The notes beneath the pieces were generated by a model. The model saw only the letters and a list, made by a program, of their open reading frames with translations, made no database searches and had not been told where the DNA came from. A stretch of DNA of 64,000 nucleotides, taken from Paragyromitra xinjiangensis. Taxonomy: Eukaryota; Ascomycota; Pezizomycetes; Pezizales; Discinaceae. Position 1 is the first letter of the stretch. The number at the start of each line of letters is the position of its first letter. The DNA lies in NCBI GenBank assembly GCA_038503065.1, contig JBCAMK010000005.1, forward strand, positions 1,736,001 through 1,800,000. The letters run 5' to 3'. The translations under genes were made by a program, and so were the position numbers. Of the stretch, positions 21,404 to 33,974 are shown in pieces.

Positions 21404-24400
21404 GTGTGTAAGGATTGGGATGAATCTAACGGGTTCTTGATAGGTGGCGTGAAAATTTTTGTTTCAAGCGCAACAATCGGAAACCATGCTAGCCGGTTTT
21501 GTTGGAATTTCTTTTACATAATCACTCAACCCCCGACCTCTGGTCGATCACGATGGTGTCTTGGATGGTGGAAAATGTTTGAAAATATGTTTTTGGTTTT
21601 GTTTCGCGGCCTGGCAGCTCTCGCGAAGTAGCCGGTCCTGTATCAGAGCCACTTTAATCATCTTTGTTTGATAGGTCATTCCTCATTCGACTTGGCCAAA
21701 GTGACTTACTCACCAAGCATATATTAGAAGTGAGATTTGACCAATAGATCAAGAAAAAAGATATCCGGGAATGGAAATCTTGCCAAGTTCTGCGGAACTC
21801 TGCAGCAAGTCATTTTTTCGCTAAAAAAAAGCAATCTCAAGAGTGGATCCATACTCAAATTTTGCATGAGGTTTTCAGCTAGTGATTTGGGCTGATTAAA
21901 TGGGCTCACCGTAGAAAGGGGATGGAGCCTTTTGAAGAATCCTACTTTGAAATTAGAATCGAATTTATGACGAATTCACTGACACTCACGGAAGTTGGTC
22001 GTTCCTGGTCATTTGACGATGACTTTTCCAAGGAACAAGTGTTGCGGGTACCGGCTGAACCAAAGTTTGCACTTGTGGGGAAAGGGCTCGTCTTATGCTC
22101 TTCTTTCAAGTTCTTCGCGTGAGCCGCTTAAGCTTAGCGAATTCGGCACTTCAACCCGATCTGACCTTGTCCATTTCATGCATATAAACTCCAACTGCTT
22201 GATGATGTCATCCTTGCTCACGCGCTCCATCATGAACTTCTTCAGCTTGAAGTGGGAGAGTACAGACAACTCTGTACGAGAATACGTATGAAGCAGCTAA
22301 TACGGGAGAAACACTTCTCGGGTCCGCGGTTCTTGCTCTACAGGTTTATGATGCCTTTGTGGGATCTTCCCGTTGAATGTGACCGGGGGCCTCGAAGATC
22401 ACTAATTCCCTTATGATGGGCCTTATCTTCCCCATGCAAGGCATTAGGCCAGGCTGCAATGCCATAAACCCCAGTAGAAACTTAACCTTGTAGGTGATGT
22501 ATGGAAGCTGGTCGCGAGTAGAAATCACCCACAGACCTGGTTTTTGATACCAGGTTCTAAAACCCTGTTCAACGCAGCCTCCGAATAAGCAGTTCGAACA
22601 CCCCAACATCCTGATGGGATTACTTACACTTCCCTCGATTTCTCCAGCATCAAGCACTTCTCCATTCATAATCCCATTACTTCTTCATACCACGTCCATA
22701 CCCCCAACATTTTAGGCCGCCCCACTCTAGCAGATTTAACTCCATCTTTAAGTATCTCCACGGCTTCCTTAAGTCCCCTCCACCACTACGTTAGCCTTCT
22801 TTTAGTAACCTCTTATTGACGATAACCCCAGCACAAACTCAAGCTACGCCAGGAAGTAGCCGCAGTTTTCCGCGCTCTAGCAAAATTTTCGCTTCACTGG
22901 CCCCAGCCTTATCAGTCGCCATGACCATCCATCTGACAGCTGATAGCAGATTTCGATCCCCCTAACCAGAAAGGCCGCTTACCTGGAGGCCAGCCTCTTA
23001 GAGCTTTGCTCCAGGATGAGACACGTCAAACGTAAGGAACCGGATCCAGGTGCATCCTAGACATTAAACAGGAACTTTATTTTGACATGCCTAAGATCCC
23101 GATCTTAGCCTTTAGAATCGCTTCGTAACCCCCGTACCTTAACCAGCTCGTATTCACTAGTCCTAGTCCCTTCGTCTTGCTGTTTTCCGGTAAAAGGTGG
23201 GGGGTTTTATGTTTGGGTTTTGGCGCTAGGGGGTTGTGTTTGATATAGGATCAATAATAATCCGAAATACCCTCTTGGTGGAATTCAGTGACTGTGTCAT
23301 CCTACGGCCTTTGGGGGTTACCGATGCGGTGAAGGATGGCTGTTCAAATACTATTGCGGTCATTAAACCTTTGAAGCGGGTGTTATCCCACGATCAGGCA
23401 TTCGGCACAATAAGCCCTCTAATAAGATGTCTCAAGAAATACCAGCTTACACTTCTGCAGAGATTTAGGCTGCTCCAACGAAGCCTCGGCATAAATGAGC
23501 AGAAAGCTGGTTTCTAGAGAATCTTTTAGCGGAACCAAGTGTATTTCCTGGCAGCTTGTACCATAGATGCTTAGATATTCATACTATTGCTTCTAGTGGG
23601 GATTGGGTTCTGGGACCCGTCTCGAAATCTAATAACGCACCTATCAAATATTAGTGAAACCTTTTTTTTTTTCTCCAGAAAAGCTTGTATTTATCTTTCA
23701 GATTTCTCACAAAAATACATGTACCTATCTCTCCTTCCTCGAGCGCACTTCAAGGTCGACAACCTCGTCCAAGAGTGTCAGCCTTGCGAACAGACTCAGT
23801 AGACAATTAAGACAACGGAAAAAAGTCCTTCAAGCGAATATAGAATACCAAATTCCTGATCGAGAGCGTAATTCTCACCTACCGACCTTCATCAGCCACT
23901 GCCGCGATCGGTACATGCCGCTGGTTCACGGTAAGCGAAGAGATAGCACCCGCGGTCTAGGCTTGTTCTTATTCCCACAAAGGCGCATAGTGCTTCTAAA
24001 GCTGAAGTTAGACACCATCTGCAACCTACTAACTAGCCTACCATCATGAAGTAACCCCGCCCACCACGATCCTCTCAAAACACAAAGACGAAACAAAAGG
24101 GTTTCTCCATCCCAAACACGAAATCTCAAGAACCTACTCCGCTCATCTGACTCAACGGTCCCTGACATTCGTGGATCCACAGGACTAAATGACGGGTTGA
24201 GCTCATAAGTTTCACATTGAGCCGCAGCAACCAGAACACGTCAGTCCCACAGTAAATGAGATAGCAAAAAACCAAACCCGATAAAATCGTTGGAATTAAG
24301 ATACATGTATGCATACCCCATACGAATAGGTAGCATCAATGACAACAAAGACGATAGCGGTGACCGCTACATGTAGCTTGCCTGCAGTTTTCACGTGAAC

Positions 24401-24745
24401 GCATGTACAGGAGAATGCAAAATTAGGGATGATAAAGAACCCCTGAAGTTTTATCTGCAATCGCTTCGCTTATTTTCCAAGCCTATCGCTATGTGCAGTT
24501 GGTGGGGGTGTGGGAGGTCTTTCAGCTGCATGAAGGCTCGGGACGCCACAATCGGAATCCCTAGCGTCTATTTACTTGATAGTACCTTGAAAAAAACAAT
24601 GTTGCATTTGGCCAGCGGATTTACCAAAATAAAGGAGGCTAGTGTTAGGATAATTGTTTTTCCTTCATAAAATAAGTGTATGAGGGAGGGACTGCTCTCG
24701 TCACATTTTGTCACTCGGAGCCAAGCCCACAGATCAAGAATCTCT

Positions 24746-24772
24746 GATTGATCGATAATTCATACACGCATC
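24746..24772 (+). repeat. dispersed 27-base repeat, copy 2
   Basis: Partner of the copy at 2527-2553. The three mismatches are all transitions. Confidence 0.6.
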
Positions 24773-25095
24773 CGTCAAGAACCTCTAGTTCTTATTAATC
24801 CTAGAGTATTTAAGACATTCGGTTAATTACACGTATAGAATCGTGGGCTAGGCTCGTAGGAGGTATCTGTCAGTGTAACACTATGCAAAAGCCTAAATAT
24901 TGGCAATTATGCTTGGCAGGGCTGTAGGTTGATGGTCTGATGGATAAGGAAAGAAAGATAGTTCCATGATGCCGTTGGCGAAAGCCACAAACTCAGTAGC
25001 AGATCTAAGGGAATTTTAGCCATATCAAGCATAACTCGAGAGACAGGTCGAGAGTACCCAAATATCGGCGTAGTTGCTTGCAGCTAGCTATAGCT

Positions 25096-25122
25096 CCAAG
25101 CCCGAGCCCAAGCCCAAGCCCA
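25096..25122 (+). repeat. CCAAGC hexamer tandem repeat
   Basis: About four units of CCAAGC with one CCGAGC variant. Confidence 0.75.
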
Positions 25123-25740
25123 ACGCATGAGGCTCCATAGCACAATTGGAGCCATTTTTTGCAAGAAAGCCTTCTTCTAACCCACCGAAGCTCTGCAACT
25201 AGGGGTGCATAATTTATGTGGCAGGTAAAGACACCAGCAGCCACGGAGTTACCCGTTGGGTGGAGGTGTGAGCGACGCCGGTCTGTAGAAAACTTGCTAA
25301 AAGTAAAAACGTCACTTTTGCAAGGGAGACCTAACGATTACGAGAGGGACATTGTCCGTGATTATGGTTAATGGACTACCTTTCCTAACTGGGGATGGCA
25401 GACAAGGTCTATTCTTTCAGAAAATCAGCCACGGGCCTGTTCCTACCTTTGTTTGCTACGATTGCTAAGACGTATATCCCGAACGCGACCCCACCTCAGC
25501 TTCACGTAAGACCTATCTTTGGGTAATTTTGCTCTATTAGGTTGAGATTTATCCCCATACAAAATAACACTAGTAAATAACGGATCATAAGAAAAAATAA
25601 GTGCTTGTTAGTGGACCATAAGATGGTGCATTCACAAAAGAAATAATCCATAAACAGGATATAACTACTCCGCCACCAAATACATACCCAAAGTCCAAGG
25701 AACACAAATAAAAGAAAACACATTCAAACCAAGCGCCAGA

Positions 25741-28550
25741 CTAAACGATATCAAACCTCATTATAGTCGCCGCATAACCATTAATGTTATCGATCGACGG
25801 AGCAACAGCAGCGCCATCGATATTAACCATATTTATGGTTCCGACGGTGTTCAAGTTCAACAAACTGACCTGGTGACTTCCCTCGATACTAACGATGTTT
25901 TCTTGGCAATCCTGAGGACTGTCCATGGTACAGTTGGTAGAGTAGTTCTGGAAAAAGGAGTAAAAACCAGCACCGTAGACGTGAATGCAAGAAGAATCGA
26001 CAACGCGTAGACCCCAGGACTTTCGACAGTTGTCAGTAGTACAGGCGCTATAATCTGGATCATTGAAAGCCTTGTTCACTGGGTGAACTGCGTCTACCAC
26101 AGGATTGGGTTGGAAGTAACTAATTGTTATGATAAAATTAGGGAGGTCTAATGAATCAAGCGCGAGAAGAAAACTTACGGAGTTTCTGTTTGACCGACAG
26201 CCATGAAAATGTTTGTTGTATCTTGCATCTGGTACTGGTAGAGAACGTTGTGCTCCGAGGCAACTCCGTACCTAGGCGTATTGTGAGCATTCAAGCAAGC
26301 ATTCAAGATGGTAAAGATTGAGGGAAAAAGTCTTACATCCAAACGGGACCATCAGTGCTCTCAGTATAGATACCCCTCGCGTTATAGATCGTAATCTGAT
26401 CATACGGGTAATCAATACCATGGTCACTCGTCCATCCCCAAACATTCTCCATGTAAACAGTTGCAGTCTTCCCGATACGCATAAGCATGAACGCGGCAAA
26501 ACAATCCGGGTTCGGAACCACATGGGAAGTTGGAGCCTTGATACACTGTGCTGGGTTCAAATCCGTTCCGGCAGACCCACCAACTCGGAAATGTGTGTCC
26601 CACATTCCGTTGGCACCTTGGCTTCCAGCGGGATCACGAGAGTTCCACTCCAAGAGAATAGCACCCACTTGCGGCCCTTTAGTCTGGAACAGGAGCTCGG
26701 AGATCTCAACCATGCCGCAGTCGCCTGGTTGACCAATTTGGAAGACAGGCACAGGGTTGTTGGCATCTTGGAAAGCAACACCGTCCGCTACGATAACAGA
26801 CCAAAGCTCACCAACAATACGCGTACCGATGTGAACGGTAACGGTGTTGGAAACCTTATAATGACCGAGGTCGAAGAAGATGACCTTACCAGAGTTGGCA
26901 TACTTGTCGAAGATGCTTTGGAGGGCCGCAGTATCGTCAGTGACGCCATCTCCCTTAGCACCACAATCTTTAACAGATACAAATTCGGATGCAGGGACAT
27001 CCTCGTATTGAGGTCTTGAACGCTCAAAGATAGTGTTGCCCCCGTCAGTGAGAAGTGCAGCAGGCTTAGGAATATCGCGGGTAAGAGCTCCTTGAACCGC
27101 GGTACCGTTTTCGTTGCTAGTAGAATAGTCTCGTCCTTGACCCCAGAATTCGACGGTCATAGTTCCACCAGATGCAGCAAGGAGTGTGTTTGCTGTCGCA
27201 GGGTTGTAGACAGGATGGGCAACATTCGTAAACTCAACATTATCCAAAACCAAACTACCACCGGAAATCGGAAGTGAGGAACTCGTCCTTGATGTGGTGA
27301 TACCGATAGGAGTATTGCTGATTTTAGAATCGAGCATAACAATTGACCCAACACCCTGGAATCTAGTAGCGTTATCGACGCGGTCCATTTCGAGGCCAGT
27401 CCCACAGCTATCGATAGTAACGGACTTGAATGTCCACTGCCAATTCCAGTTCATATAGATTGCCGTTTTGCAGTTCGTGAAAGTGAAGTTCCTAGTCATA
27501 AACTGCTGATTCCCCAAAAACACGCCACGATTTCCGCCGTTGAACGAAAGATCACTCATGAAGCCTCCTGAGCCATTATCCATGAAAATACCCTGATGGA
27601 GATTACCATCGGCTTGAGATAACTCGAAGTGGATGTTAATCAACGAAGTTGCCTGAGCGACTTGCCAATGGATACCCGTTCCAGCTGCAGGAGACATCGC
27701 TGTTGTGTCAATGACAAAATTTCGCACAGCCCGGAAAAAGTTGTTCTAACTCGTATAAGTACTTAGAAGATCGTGTCTAGAACTGAAGATTTACTCACCT
27801 GATTTGTGTACCAGTTTGCACCACCTTCAACATAAGGATCGGAATCGATCAATGCCATCCCTTGGAAGGAGGGGGATCCTTTGATACAAGGGCGATTCAA
27901 AGGGTCTCCAATAAGTTGCGAATAGTACACTGCAATGATTGGTGATGAAACCAGATAGGTACCAGCCGGGAAATACACGAGAGATGGTTGAGTGGTTGAA
28001 GATGCACACGTCAGATTACCGCAGGTTCCTCCAGCCTGGATCGCATTATTGATTGCCGCCGTATCATCAGTCACCCCATCTCCTATATATTCCAATTTTG
28101 TTAGAAATAAGTTCTACGGTGCTGGAAAAAACTCGTATATTTACCTTTGGCGCCAAAATCCCTAACGTTTCTTCTGACAACATAACTAGCCGAATTATTG
28201 TTGTAGGTGGCTACTCCCCTTTGTGGCATATTCGCGAGCCAGAAACTAGAACCATACGATGGGCTGGCAGTAACATCGGCCTGGATATCAACAGCCAAAG
28301 TTCTAGGTTTGTGGAGATCTTTGTGGACATGTCCATGGCCAGCTGGAGCGCGAATAGAGGCAGACAAGACCAACGGAATAATACACAGAACTGCAAGGAG
28401 GCTTGCTCCCTAGAGGCGAAAAAGACAAAGTTTAGCTTCCCGATAACGATAGAGTACGTTCTTCGCCATTTTGGATATGCTTACAAGCGATCTGAAAGGA
28501 CGAACAGAATTTTGCCGGTGACTGGCACCGGAGCTAATAGATTGCGCCAT
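25741..28550 (-). CDS. glycoside hydrolase family 55 exo-beta-1,3-glucanase
   Basis: Six minus-strand exons: 28550-28485, 28409-28145, 28082-27799, 27745-26337, 26271-26179 and 26119-25741. All have GT...AG introns and the frame is preserved across each, giving 831 residues, which is normal for fungal GH55. The family has two pectate-lyase-like beta-helix modules. Their hallmark Gly-Ala-Lys-Gly-Asp-Gly-Val-Thr-Asp-Asp-Thr-Ala-Ala occurs twice, near residues 107-119 and 469-481. Other family blocks include Asn-Trp-Tyr-Thr-Asn-Gln before Phe-Phe-Arg-Ala-Val-Arg-Asn-Phe-Val, Trp-Gln-Trp-Thr-Phe and Gln-Ile-Thr-Ile-Tyr-Asn-Ala-Arg-Gly. The enzymes release glucose or gentiobiose from the ends of beta-1,3-glucan outside the cell. 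A hydrophobic segment at about residues 23-40 should be the signal sequence, but it follows an unusually long, basic 20-residue leader, so a membrane-anchored form is possible. Cellular role (nutrition, wall remodelling or mycoparasitism) is not shown. Confidence 0.95.
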
Positions 28551-31500
28551 GTCTAATGTCGCAGGAAATGATAATATTAGTCCCAATTGCTCTTAGTAGG
28601 AAAAAATCGTAGAGCCCAAATGTAAGGGGCGGTTGATGCTCGTTGGCAGAGGAAACACCTCAAAATTGAGGCTAAAGAAGCAAATTAAGGAAATATAGAA
28701 CAAAGAAAGGAATTAAACAATACGGCCCGCGTATAATAAACTGTGGGTCACTGAAGAGCAAGAAAGAAGACGCGAGGAAATAAAAGATGCATGGGAAAGT
28801 CAACCTACATTTAAAGAGAGTGAATTTGATAGCCACCAAAGCTAAAAAATGTGTAATTTGCTTCGTGAACCAATGTGCAAAGCTGTAACGAACGACTGAT
28901 GCGTGGCGAGGAGTAGAAAGGCGTAGTTGTTTTGTAACGAGAGGTACAGATGGATAACTCTGCAGTTGTTGGCTCTCCTGAACTAGACAGGACGGAGCTG
29001 GACAGGACGCTTGTGTTTCGTAAACATGCAATGTTGTCGAAGCCGATCCATTCAATGGACCGCTACGCCAGGTCGAGGGGTAACCCCCGAAATATACAAT
29101 GGCCTGCATTGCCAATCTCCCGGGACGGGCGCGAGTGACGATCCCAAAAGTAGGAACGCGAAATATAGCCCTGCCAAGGTGTTGAGATTTCGGGCGTGTG
29201 GCAGAGCGTAGCTGCTTCGTTCGCTGCGAGGCCGAGTTTCGTTGCATGTTTTAATTGGCTGCTACAGGCGCCTCCATCAACCTGGAACAATCCATACATA
29301 CTTCACCCTGATTTCTGCAGGGAACGTCAGAACTTACATAGATATTTATTCCTAGTTTCGTGTATTCGCTCACAACCGAGACGACGGTAGCAAACCGCTA
29401 AGCAGTAATCTACTATGAGGATATTTTCATCAGTCCCTGCCAAAACTTCTTGCCTTCGGTAATCTAAACTATCGATAGCTATAGGCAAGGATAGAAAGAG
29501 GATCAGGGAAGTGGATGCGATTTGCCGCACCTCAAAGTGGAAGTCTACTATTTTCTATTAGCTGACATGACTTATCCAGCACCCGATCGAGGGGAACCCC
29601 TAGCCAGCTCTTTCTAATTCACGGATTATCATACCAGTATGTGAAACAGCGACCCAGCCACGTACGTATATACTCGAGTGGCAGTAAAAAGTAAAGCAGG
29701 AAAAAAGAAAAGTCACTATTTCTCTTTCGGAGACGAACCCCTGCAGCTGTTGAGTTTTTTTTTTGAGAAATATGAGTCTTAGGCACGATGAAATTGACTG
29801 TTTAAATCAAAGGTGTCACAGTTCAGCTTTTGCGGATTTATTCGGTCAGGGTTATGACCTTAACTCCAACATGCATCCTAACGTTAAATGTGCAGTCTGT
29901 CTTAAGTTCTCCCTACAGTGACCCCAGGTGAGGCAGTTAATTCTTCACCGGTCTATTATCCGAACCTACGTAACAAGAGCTTCTATGCCGTTAGGTTCTG
30001 ATCGTCTCGCTCATGCAGTCGCGGCGTGTATTGAGTTAGGTCATAGCTTCAAAATACATACGGACACACAGTTACCGTCCAGGCTTATCGTTTTCCTTTT
30101 GGTTGAGTACATGTACATATATTCCCCATCGGGCTAGCGGAGGCTAACAGTCTGGGACGGAACAATAGAGTAGCACATGGTGGCGCGTATGGTGTCATCA
30201 TCGCCCAAATATACCATTTTTCGCTGTCCACAGATGTGGTTTCAAGTATTTGCGCACTACGATATTAGTGGAGCGCAATCGACAACTATCTAAAGGTGGC
30301 TGAGCCCGAAACCACCGCGATTAGACTACAACCCCACCTAGGCAACTATTAAGGTTTAGGGGCTCCAAGAAGGCCAATTAAAAACACCAACCACAAATCT
30401 AGCTACTTCTACGCCTATAGGAGCCTATTGTGTCCTCAAGATAAAAGCCAAAATCCTAGGGAAAGAGGTCTGCTAGGTAAAGAAAGCTGATGCGGGACGA
30501 TAAGCGCTGGGTGGCAAATTAAAGCCAGCGTCAAATCCCGAAAGTCAAGGATATGGACTTTACAGGATGCTCACAGCCACCGGTGGATGTGTTCGTGAAA
30601 CAGGTTTCAAACATCATGGCGGAAAGCCCACACAGAATTAGACTCGCGATCGCCCAAAAATCATGAAAACCGGGCTCGTATGGCCATACAATATTTTAGT
30701 AAAATCAACAATATAAACCCTTTAAGTTGGTAGGGTTGAAGCTGACTCCCTCAGCTCAGTAAATTCTGGACCCCAATCACAATAAATATAGTCGGTTCCG
30801 TTTCAATGGAATATCGAGCTCAGTGGGGATGACTTATGCTACGCTTCTCCTCATTTGGGGCTTCTGTAACTCGCCTAATGTACCAATCACCCTTTCCTCA
30901 GCCCTATCCACGCCTGGCCTTCTTTTGAATGGGCCTGGGCCGGTCCTTATATGTGAATTTCGATTTCCTGGCACCAGGCAGAAGCTAGATAGTGCCAACT
31001 GGATTCCCCTTAGGCCTTTTGGGGTAACTTCATTAGAATGACTATAATCGAAGTATTCAGCGTGGGTAATACTTTTTAGTTCATCTGGCGGAAAGGTCTA
31101 GCATCAACAGTCTACAGCGTGCGCACGGGTCATTCTAAATGTACCGCAGCTGTTCGTCGCTTTAAATGGAAGAAACCAAAGCCCCATCTACTCCAAATCT
31201 ACAATGATTCTAGGCATCGACACCTTCCAAACCCAAACCGTAGCTCCTATTTACTCCCATACTCATAAGCAGTCACTCGATTTTCATCACCATGCCCTCA
31301 CTTTCAAACCTATAGTTTTAAATGCGTATCGGAATTAAAGTTTAGGCTAAGGAAGCAAGATTTAAACGATAACTTTCGGATTCTTAGACCTAAACAAGCT
31401 ACATGTAGGCATTTAGGTTCATGAGGCGCCTGGGCCGGGCGTTTGAAGTAATTCCCTTTCGCACTCAACAATAAAACAGACCCAGCCCGTGATAGCCATA

Positions 31501-32027
31501 AAAAAGGTAAAAAGTAAAGGATACCTAGAATCTGTCCGCTGTCCGGTGCTTCTTTTTGGATTTCGAATATTCTCACGTAGTTGTTACCTTGTGGTTTGGT
31601 ATAACGCCAATAGCTTTGCTTAGTACATGTAGGTAAAACCTACACGTAGTGATATCGCCTAAATGCATGTTAGATAGTAAAATATACGTCTACCACGGAT
31701 GTTTAGAACTAAGAGTAAGTTTCGGTCATCTCCGCTACAGCGCTTCCAGACTAAAATGTATCTTCTACAACACACCCCCTCCTACACGAATCACTAAAAA
31801 AATTTACTTTATCACTGATAATCTTGTATAGTCTGCACGCTTCCGTGAAGCCAATATCACCGAGTCTCAGGATTTGCACCACACCACCTCGACCAAGGAA
31901 AGCACTAAACGAGATAGTTGTCGGGTCTCTACAACATCCTTTAATCCGGTATTGATGACATGACTGCATATACTAATTACAAAACCCGGCCACAAAAGCA
32001 AATACACGAATCCGCGAAACAACCCGC
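28551..32027. other. intergenic, no supported gene
   Basis: The stretch next to 28550 is the GH55 promoter side. Otherwise only short open frames without domains. Palindromes TACATGTA lie at 30108, 31400 and 31624; the last forms one arm of a hairpin with the sequence ending near 31648. Confidence 0.55.
31624..31648. repeat. short inverted repeat around a TACATGTA site
   Basis: An 11-base arm starting at TACATGTAGGT pairs, with one mismatch, with the arm ACCTACACGTA after a 3-base loop. Confidence 0.6.
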
Positions 32028-33974
32028 TTAAACCGCAGTATCCTGCTTACTCGTATGCTCAATCTGAATATCATGATGCTTCTCTATATCAGCCGGCAGC
32101 GCCCCCAAAGCACGCTCACCAAACAACAAATCGATCTCCTCCAGAGAAACCCCCTTCGTCTCCTTGAAGACGAAAAAGACCGTTGGAAGGGTTACGACGA
32201 AGTCTAGATTGAGAGCGGGTTAGTAACTGAGTTTGCGGAGCCCGGAGGGGTTCTTACTGAAGGCGACGAAAACGAAGTAGTATTTCCACTTGAGTTTCGC
32301 TAGAGCTTGCGGGGAAACCTGTGAGAAGAGGACGTTGACGAGCCAGTTACCGATACCGGTTGCGAAGGCGTTTCCGTTTCCTCGGATTTGCATAGGCTGG
32401 TTGATATGTTAGTTGGTTTGCTAAATTGGGGGAATAAACACCCTGAACAAATTTAGGTAGCCTTACCATAACCTCAGACATATAAGTCCAAGAAATCGGC
32501 CCAAAACTAACAGAAAAGATTATCGAAACCAAGAAAATCATAGCCACACCAGCACGCGACAAGTTTCCGTTAGTCCCGTCCTGATTCTGCGAGTTAAGAG
32601 CTGCCTCAATAATCAAGCAGATACTGATCCCGATTGTCCCAAACAACAGTGGTTTGCGACGGCCTACGCGGTCGATAAGGAAGAAGATGAAAAACGCGTC
32701 TATGCAGTGTCAGTACCCGACACAACCAACCAATTTTTTGTTTGAACAAGCTTACTTGTGACAGGGCCAACGACGTTGTAAATCCCAGTGACGAGGAGAG
32801 CCTTCTTCCCTTCGATACCCAGAGCATTGTACATAGTTGTTTGGTAGTAGCCGATAACATCTAGAGAGAGATTAGTAAGGACAGCAAAAACCAAACCCCA
32901 ATGGGATACTTACTGATACCGGTAAGCTGGGTAAACACTTGAACCATGACTCCATGCATGAGACGGTTCCTCCACTGTGGAACCGTGAACATGACACTCC
33001 AGCTACGCACGACGACAGCCTTCTCAGCCAGAATAGTCTGCTTAATCTCATGGAACTCCGAAGCAATCCATTCATCATTCTGTCCAGTAGCATGCAGCTT
33101 CTTAAGAACCCTAAGAGCTTCCTCTTCGTTATCTTTCTCAATAAGCTGACGCGGGGACTCTGGAAACCCTGTTTAGAATTAGAACCAAGCCGATTCTCCT
33201 CGGGGAGAAACCTTACAGATGAGGCCGATAGCCAAGAGTGCAGCCGGGACTCCCTGAAAAGCCAAAGGAAACCTCCATTGAAAACTGCTGTCATCCGAAG
33301 CATGTGATGCACCGTACCCGACCCAGGTTGAAACAATGAAACCAATCCCGATCATCTGCTGTGACAACCCGACGAGGAAACCACGTGACTTGGCTGTATC
33401 ACGCATTAAAGACTGTTACACCAAGGAAAAACAAAAAAAACGGGCATACTGACGATGTGCGAGTTCCGCACAGTAGACCGGGACGGCACTACTCATTATA
33501 CCAACCGCCCAACCGGTGATTATCCGACCAACAAGCATCATAGCCAAGTGTGCGGAAGCTGCTTGAAGAATGGCGCCGACAACGCAGACAGCAGCTCCAA
33601 TCTGGATAGATCTGGAATAGTTGTCAGTGTGATATTCACTCGGCGGGAATTGTGGTTACTGACATTCTCCTTCCGAGCCTGTCCATGGTGTAACCTCCAG
33701 ACAAGGCACCGAAAACTGCTCCTCCAGCAAAAGTTGATACTATGGCACCTAAAATCGGAGAATCACCCGTGGTGTTGAAGTAGTCCAAGAAGTTCTTCGA
33801 GGCAATGACATCGGTCATAACACCACTGTCATATCCAAACAAGAAACTCTGTTATAGAAGAGCGTTAATCAATACGCAATCCCATGTATATCAGAACTCT
33901 AGACTAAGGAACAAGATCCAACTTACTCCCAAGCAAGCGAAAAACGCTATGCTGAAGGTAAAGAGCTTCCCCAT
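32028..33974 (-). CDS. MFS sugar transporter
   Basis: Nine minus-strand exons: 33974-33927, 33848-33664, 33611-33454, 33393-33217, 33168-32914, 32860-32756, 32699-32467, 32396-32258 and 32203-32028. All frames join to give 491 residues. The border after 33664 uses a GTCAGT donor; an alternative donor 3 bases downstream would change a couple of residues. Family features are present in order: Gly-Tyr-Asp-Ser-Gly-Val in the first membrane helix, Asp-Arg-Leu-Gly-Arg-Arg in loop 2-3, Pro-Glu-Ser-Pro-Arg after helix 6, Asp-Arg-Val-Gly-Arg-Arg in loop 8-9, and a Lys-Glu-Thr-Lys-Gly variant of the Pro-Glu-Thr-Lys-Gly signature at the end. Twelve membrane spans are expected. These plasma-membrane permeases import hexoses or related sugars by proton symport or facilitation. 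Substrate cannot be assigned, and the large number of introns is notable. Confidence 0.95.

Larger units (their letters stand above)
21404..25740. other. gene-poor stretch with possible coding relics
   Basis: No intact gene is supported. A minus-strand segment at 22012-22400 reads protein-like with two in-frame stops and may be a relic. TACATGTA palindromes lie at 23716, 24302 and 24368. The second copy of the dispersed 27-base repeat (24746-24772) and a CCAAGC-type hexamer repeat (25096-25122) are also here. Confidence 0.5.

Noticed and set aside
26318..27019. 233-codon plus-strand frame
   Set aside because: Antisense to exon 4 of the GH55 gene, whose family motifs are unambiguous.
13467..28550. 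Possible secondary-metabolite or resistance cluster formed by MAPEG, acetyltransferase, phosphotransferase-like and reductase genes
   Set aside because: No core biosynthetic enzyme, transcription factor or exporter is present, one member is a pseudogene and orientations are mixed.
28053..28556. 167-codon plus-strand frame
   Set aside because: Antisense to the first exons of the GH55 gene.
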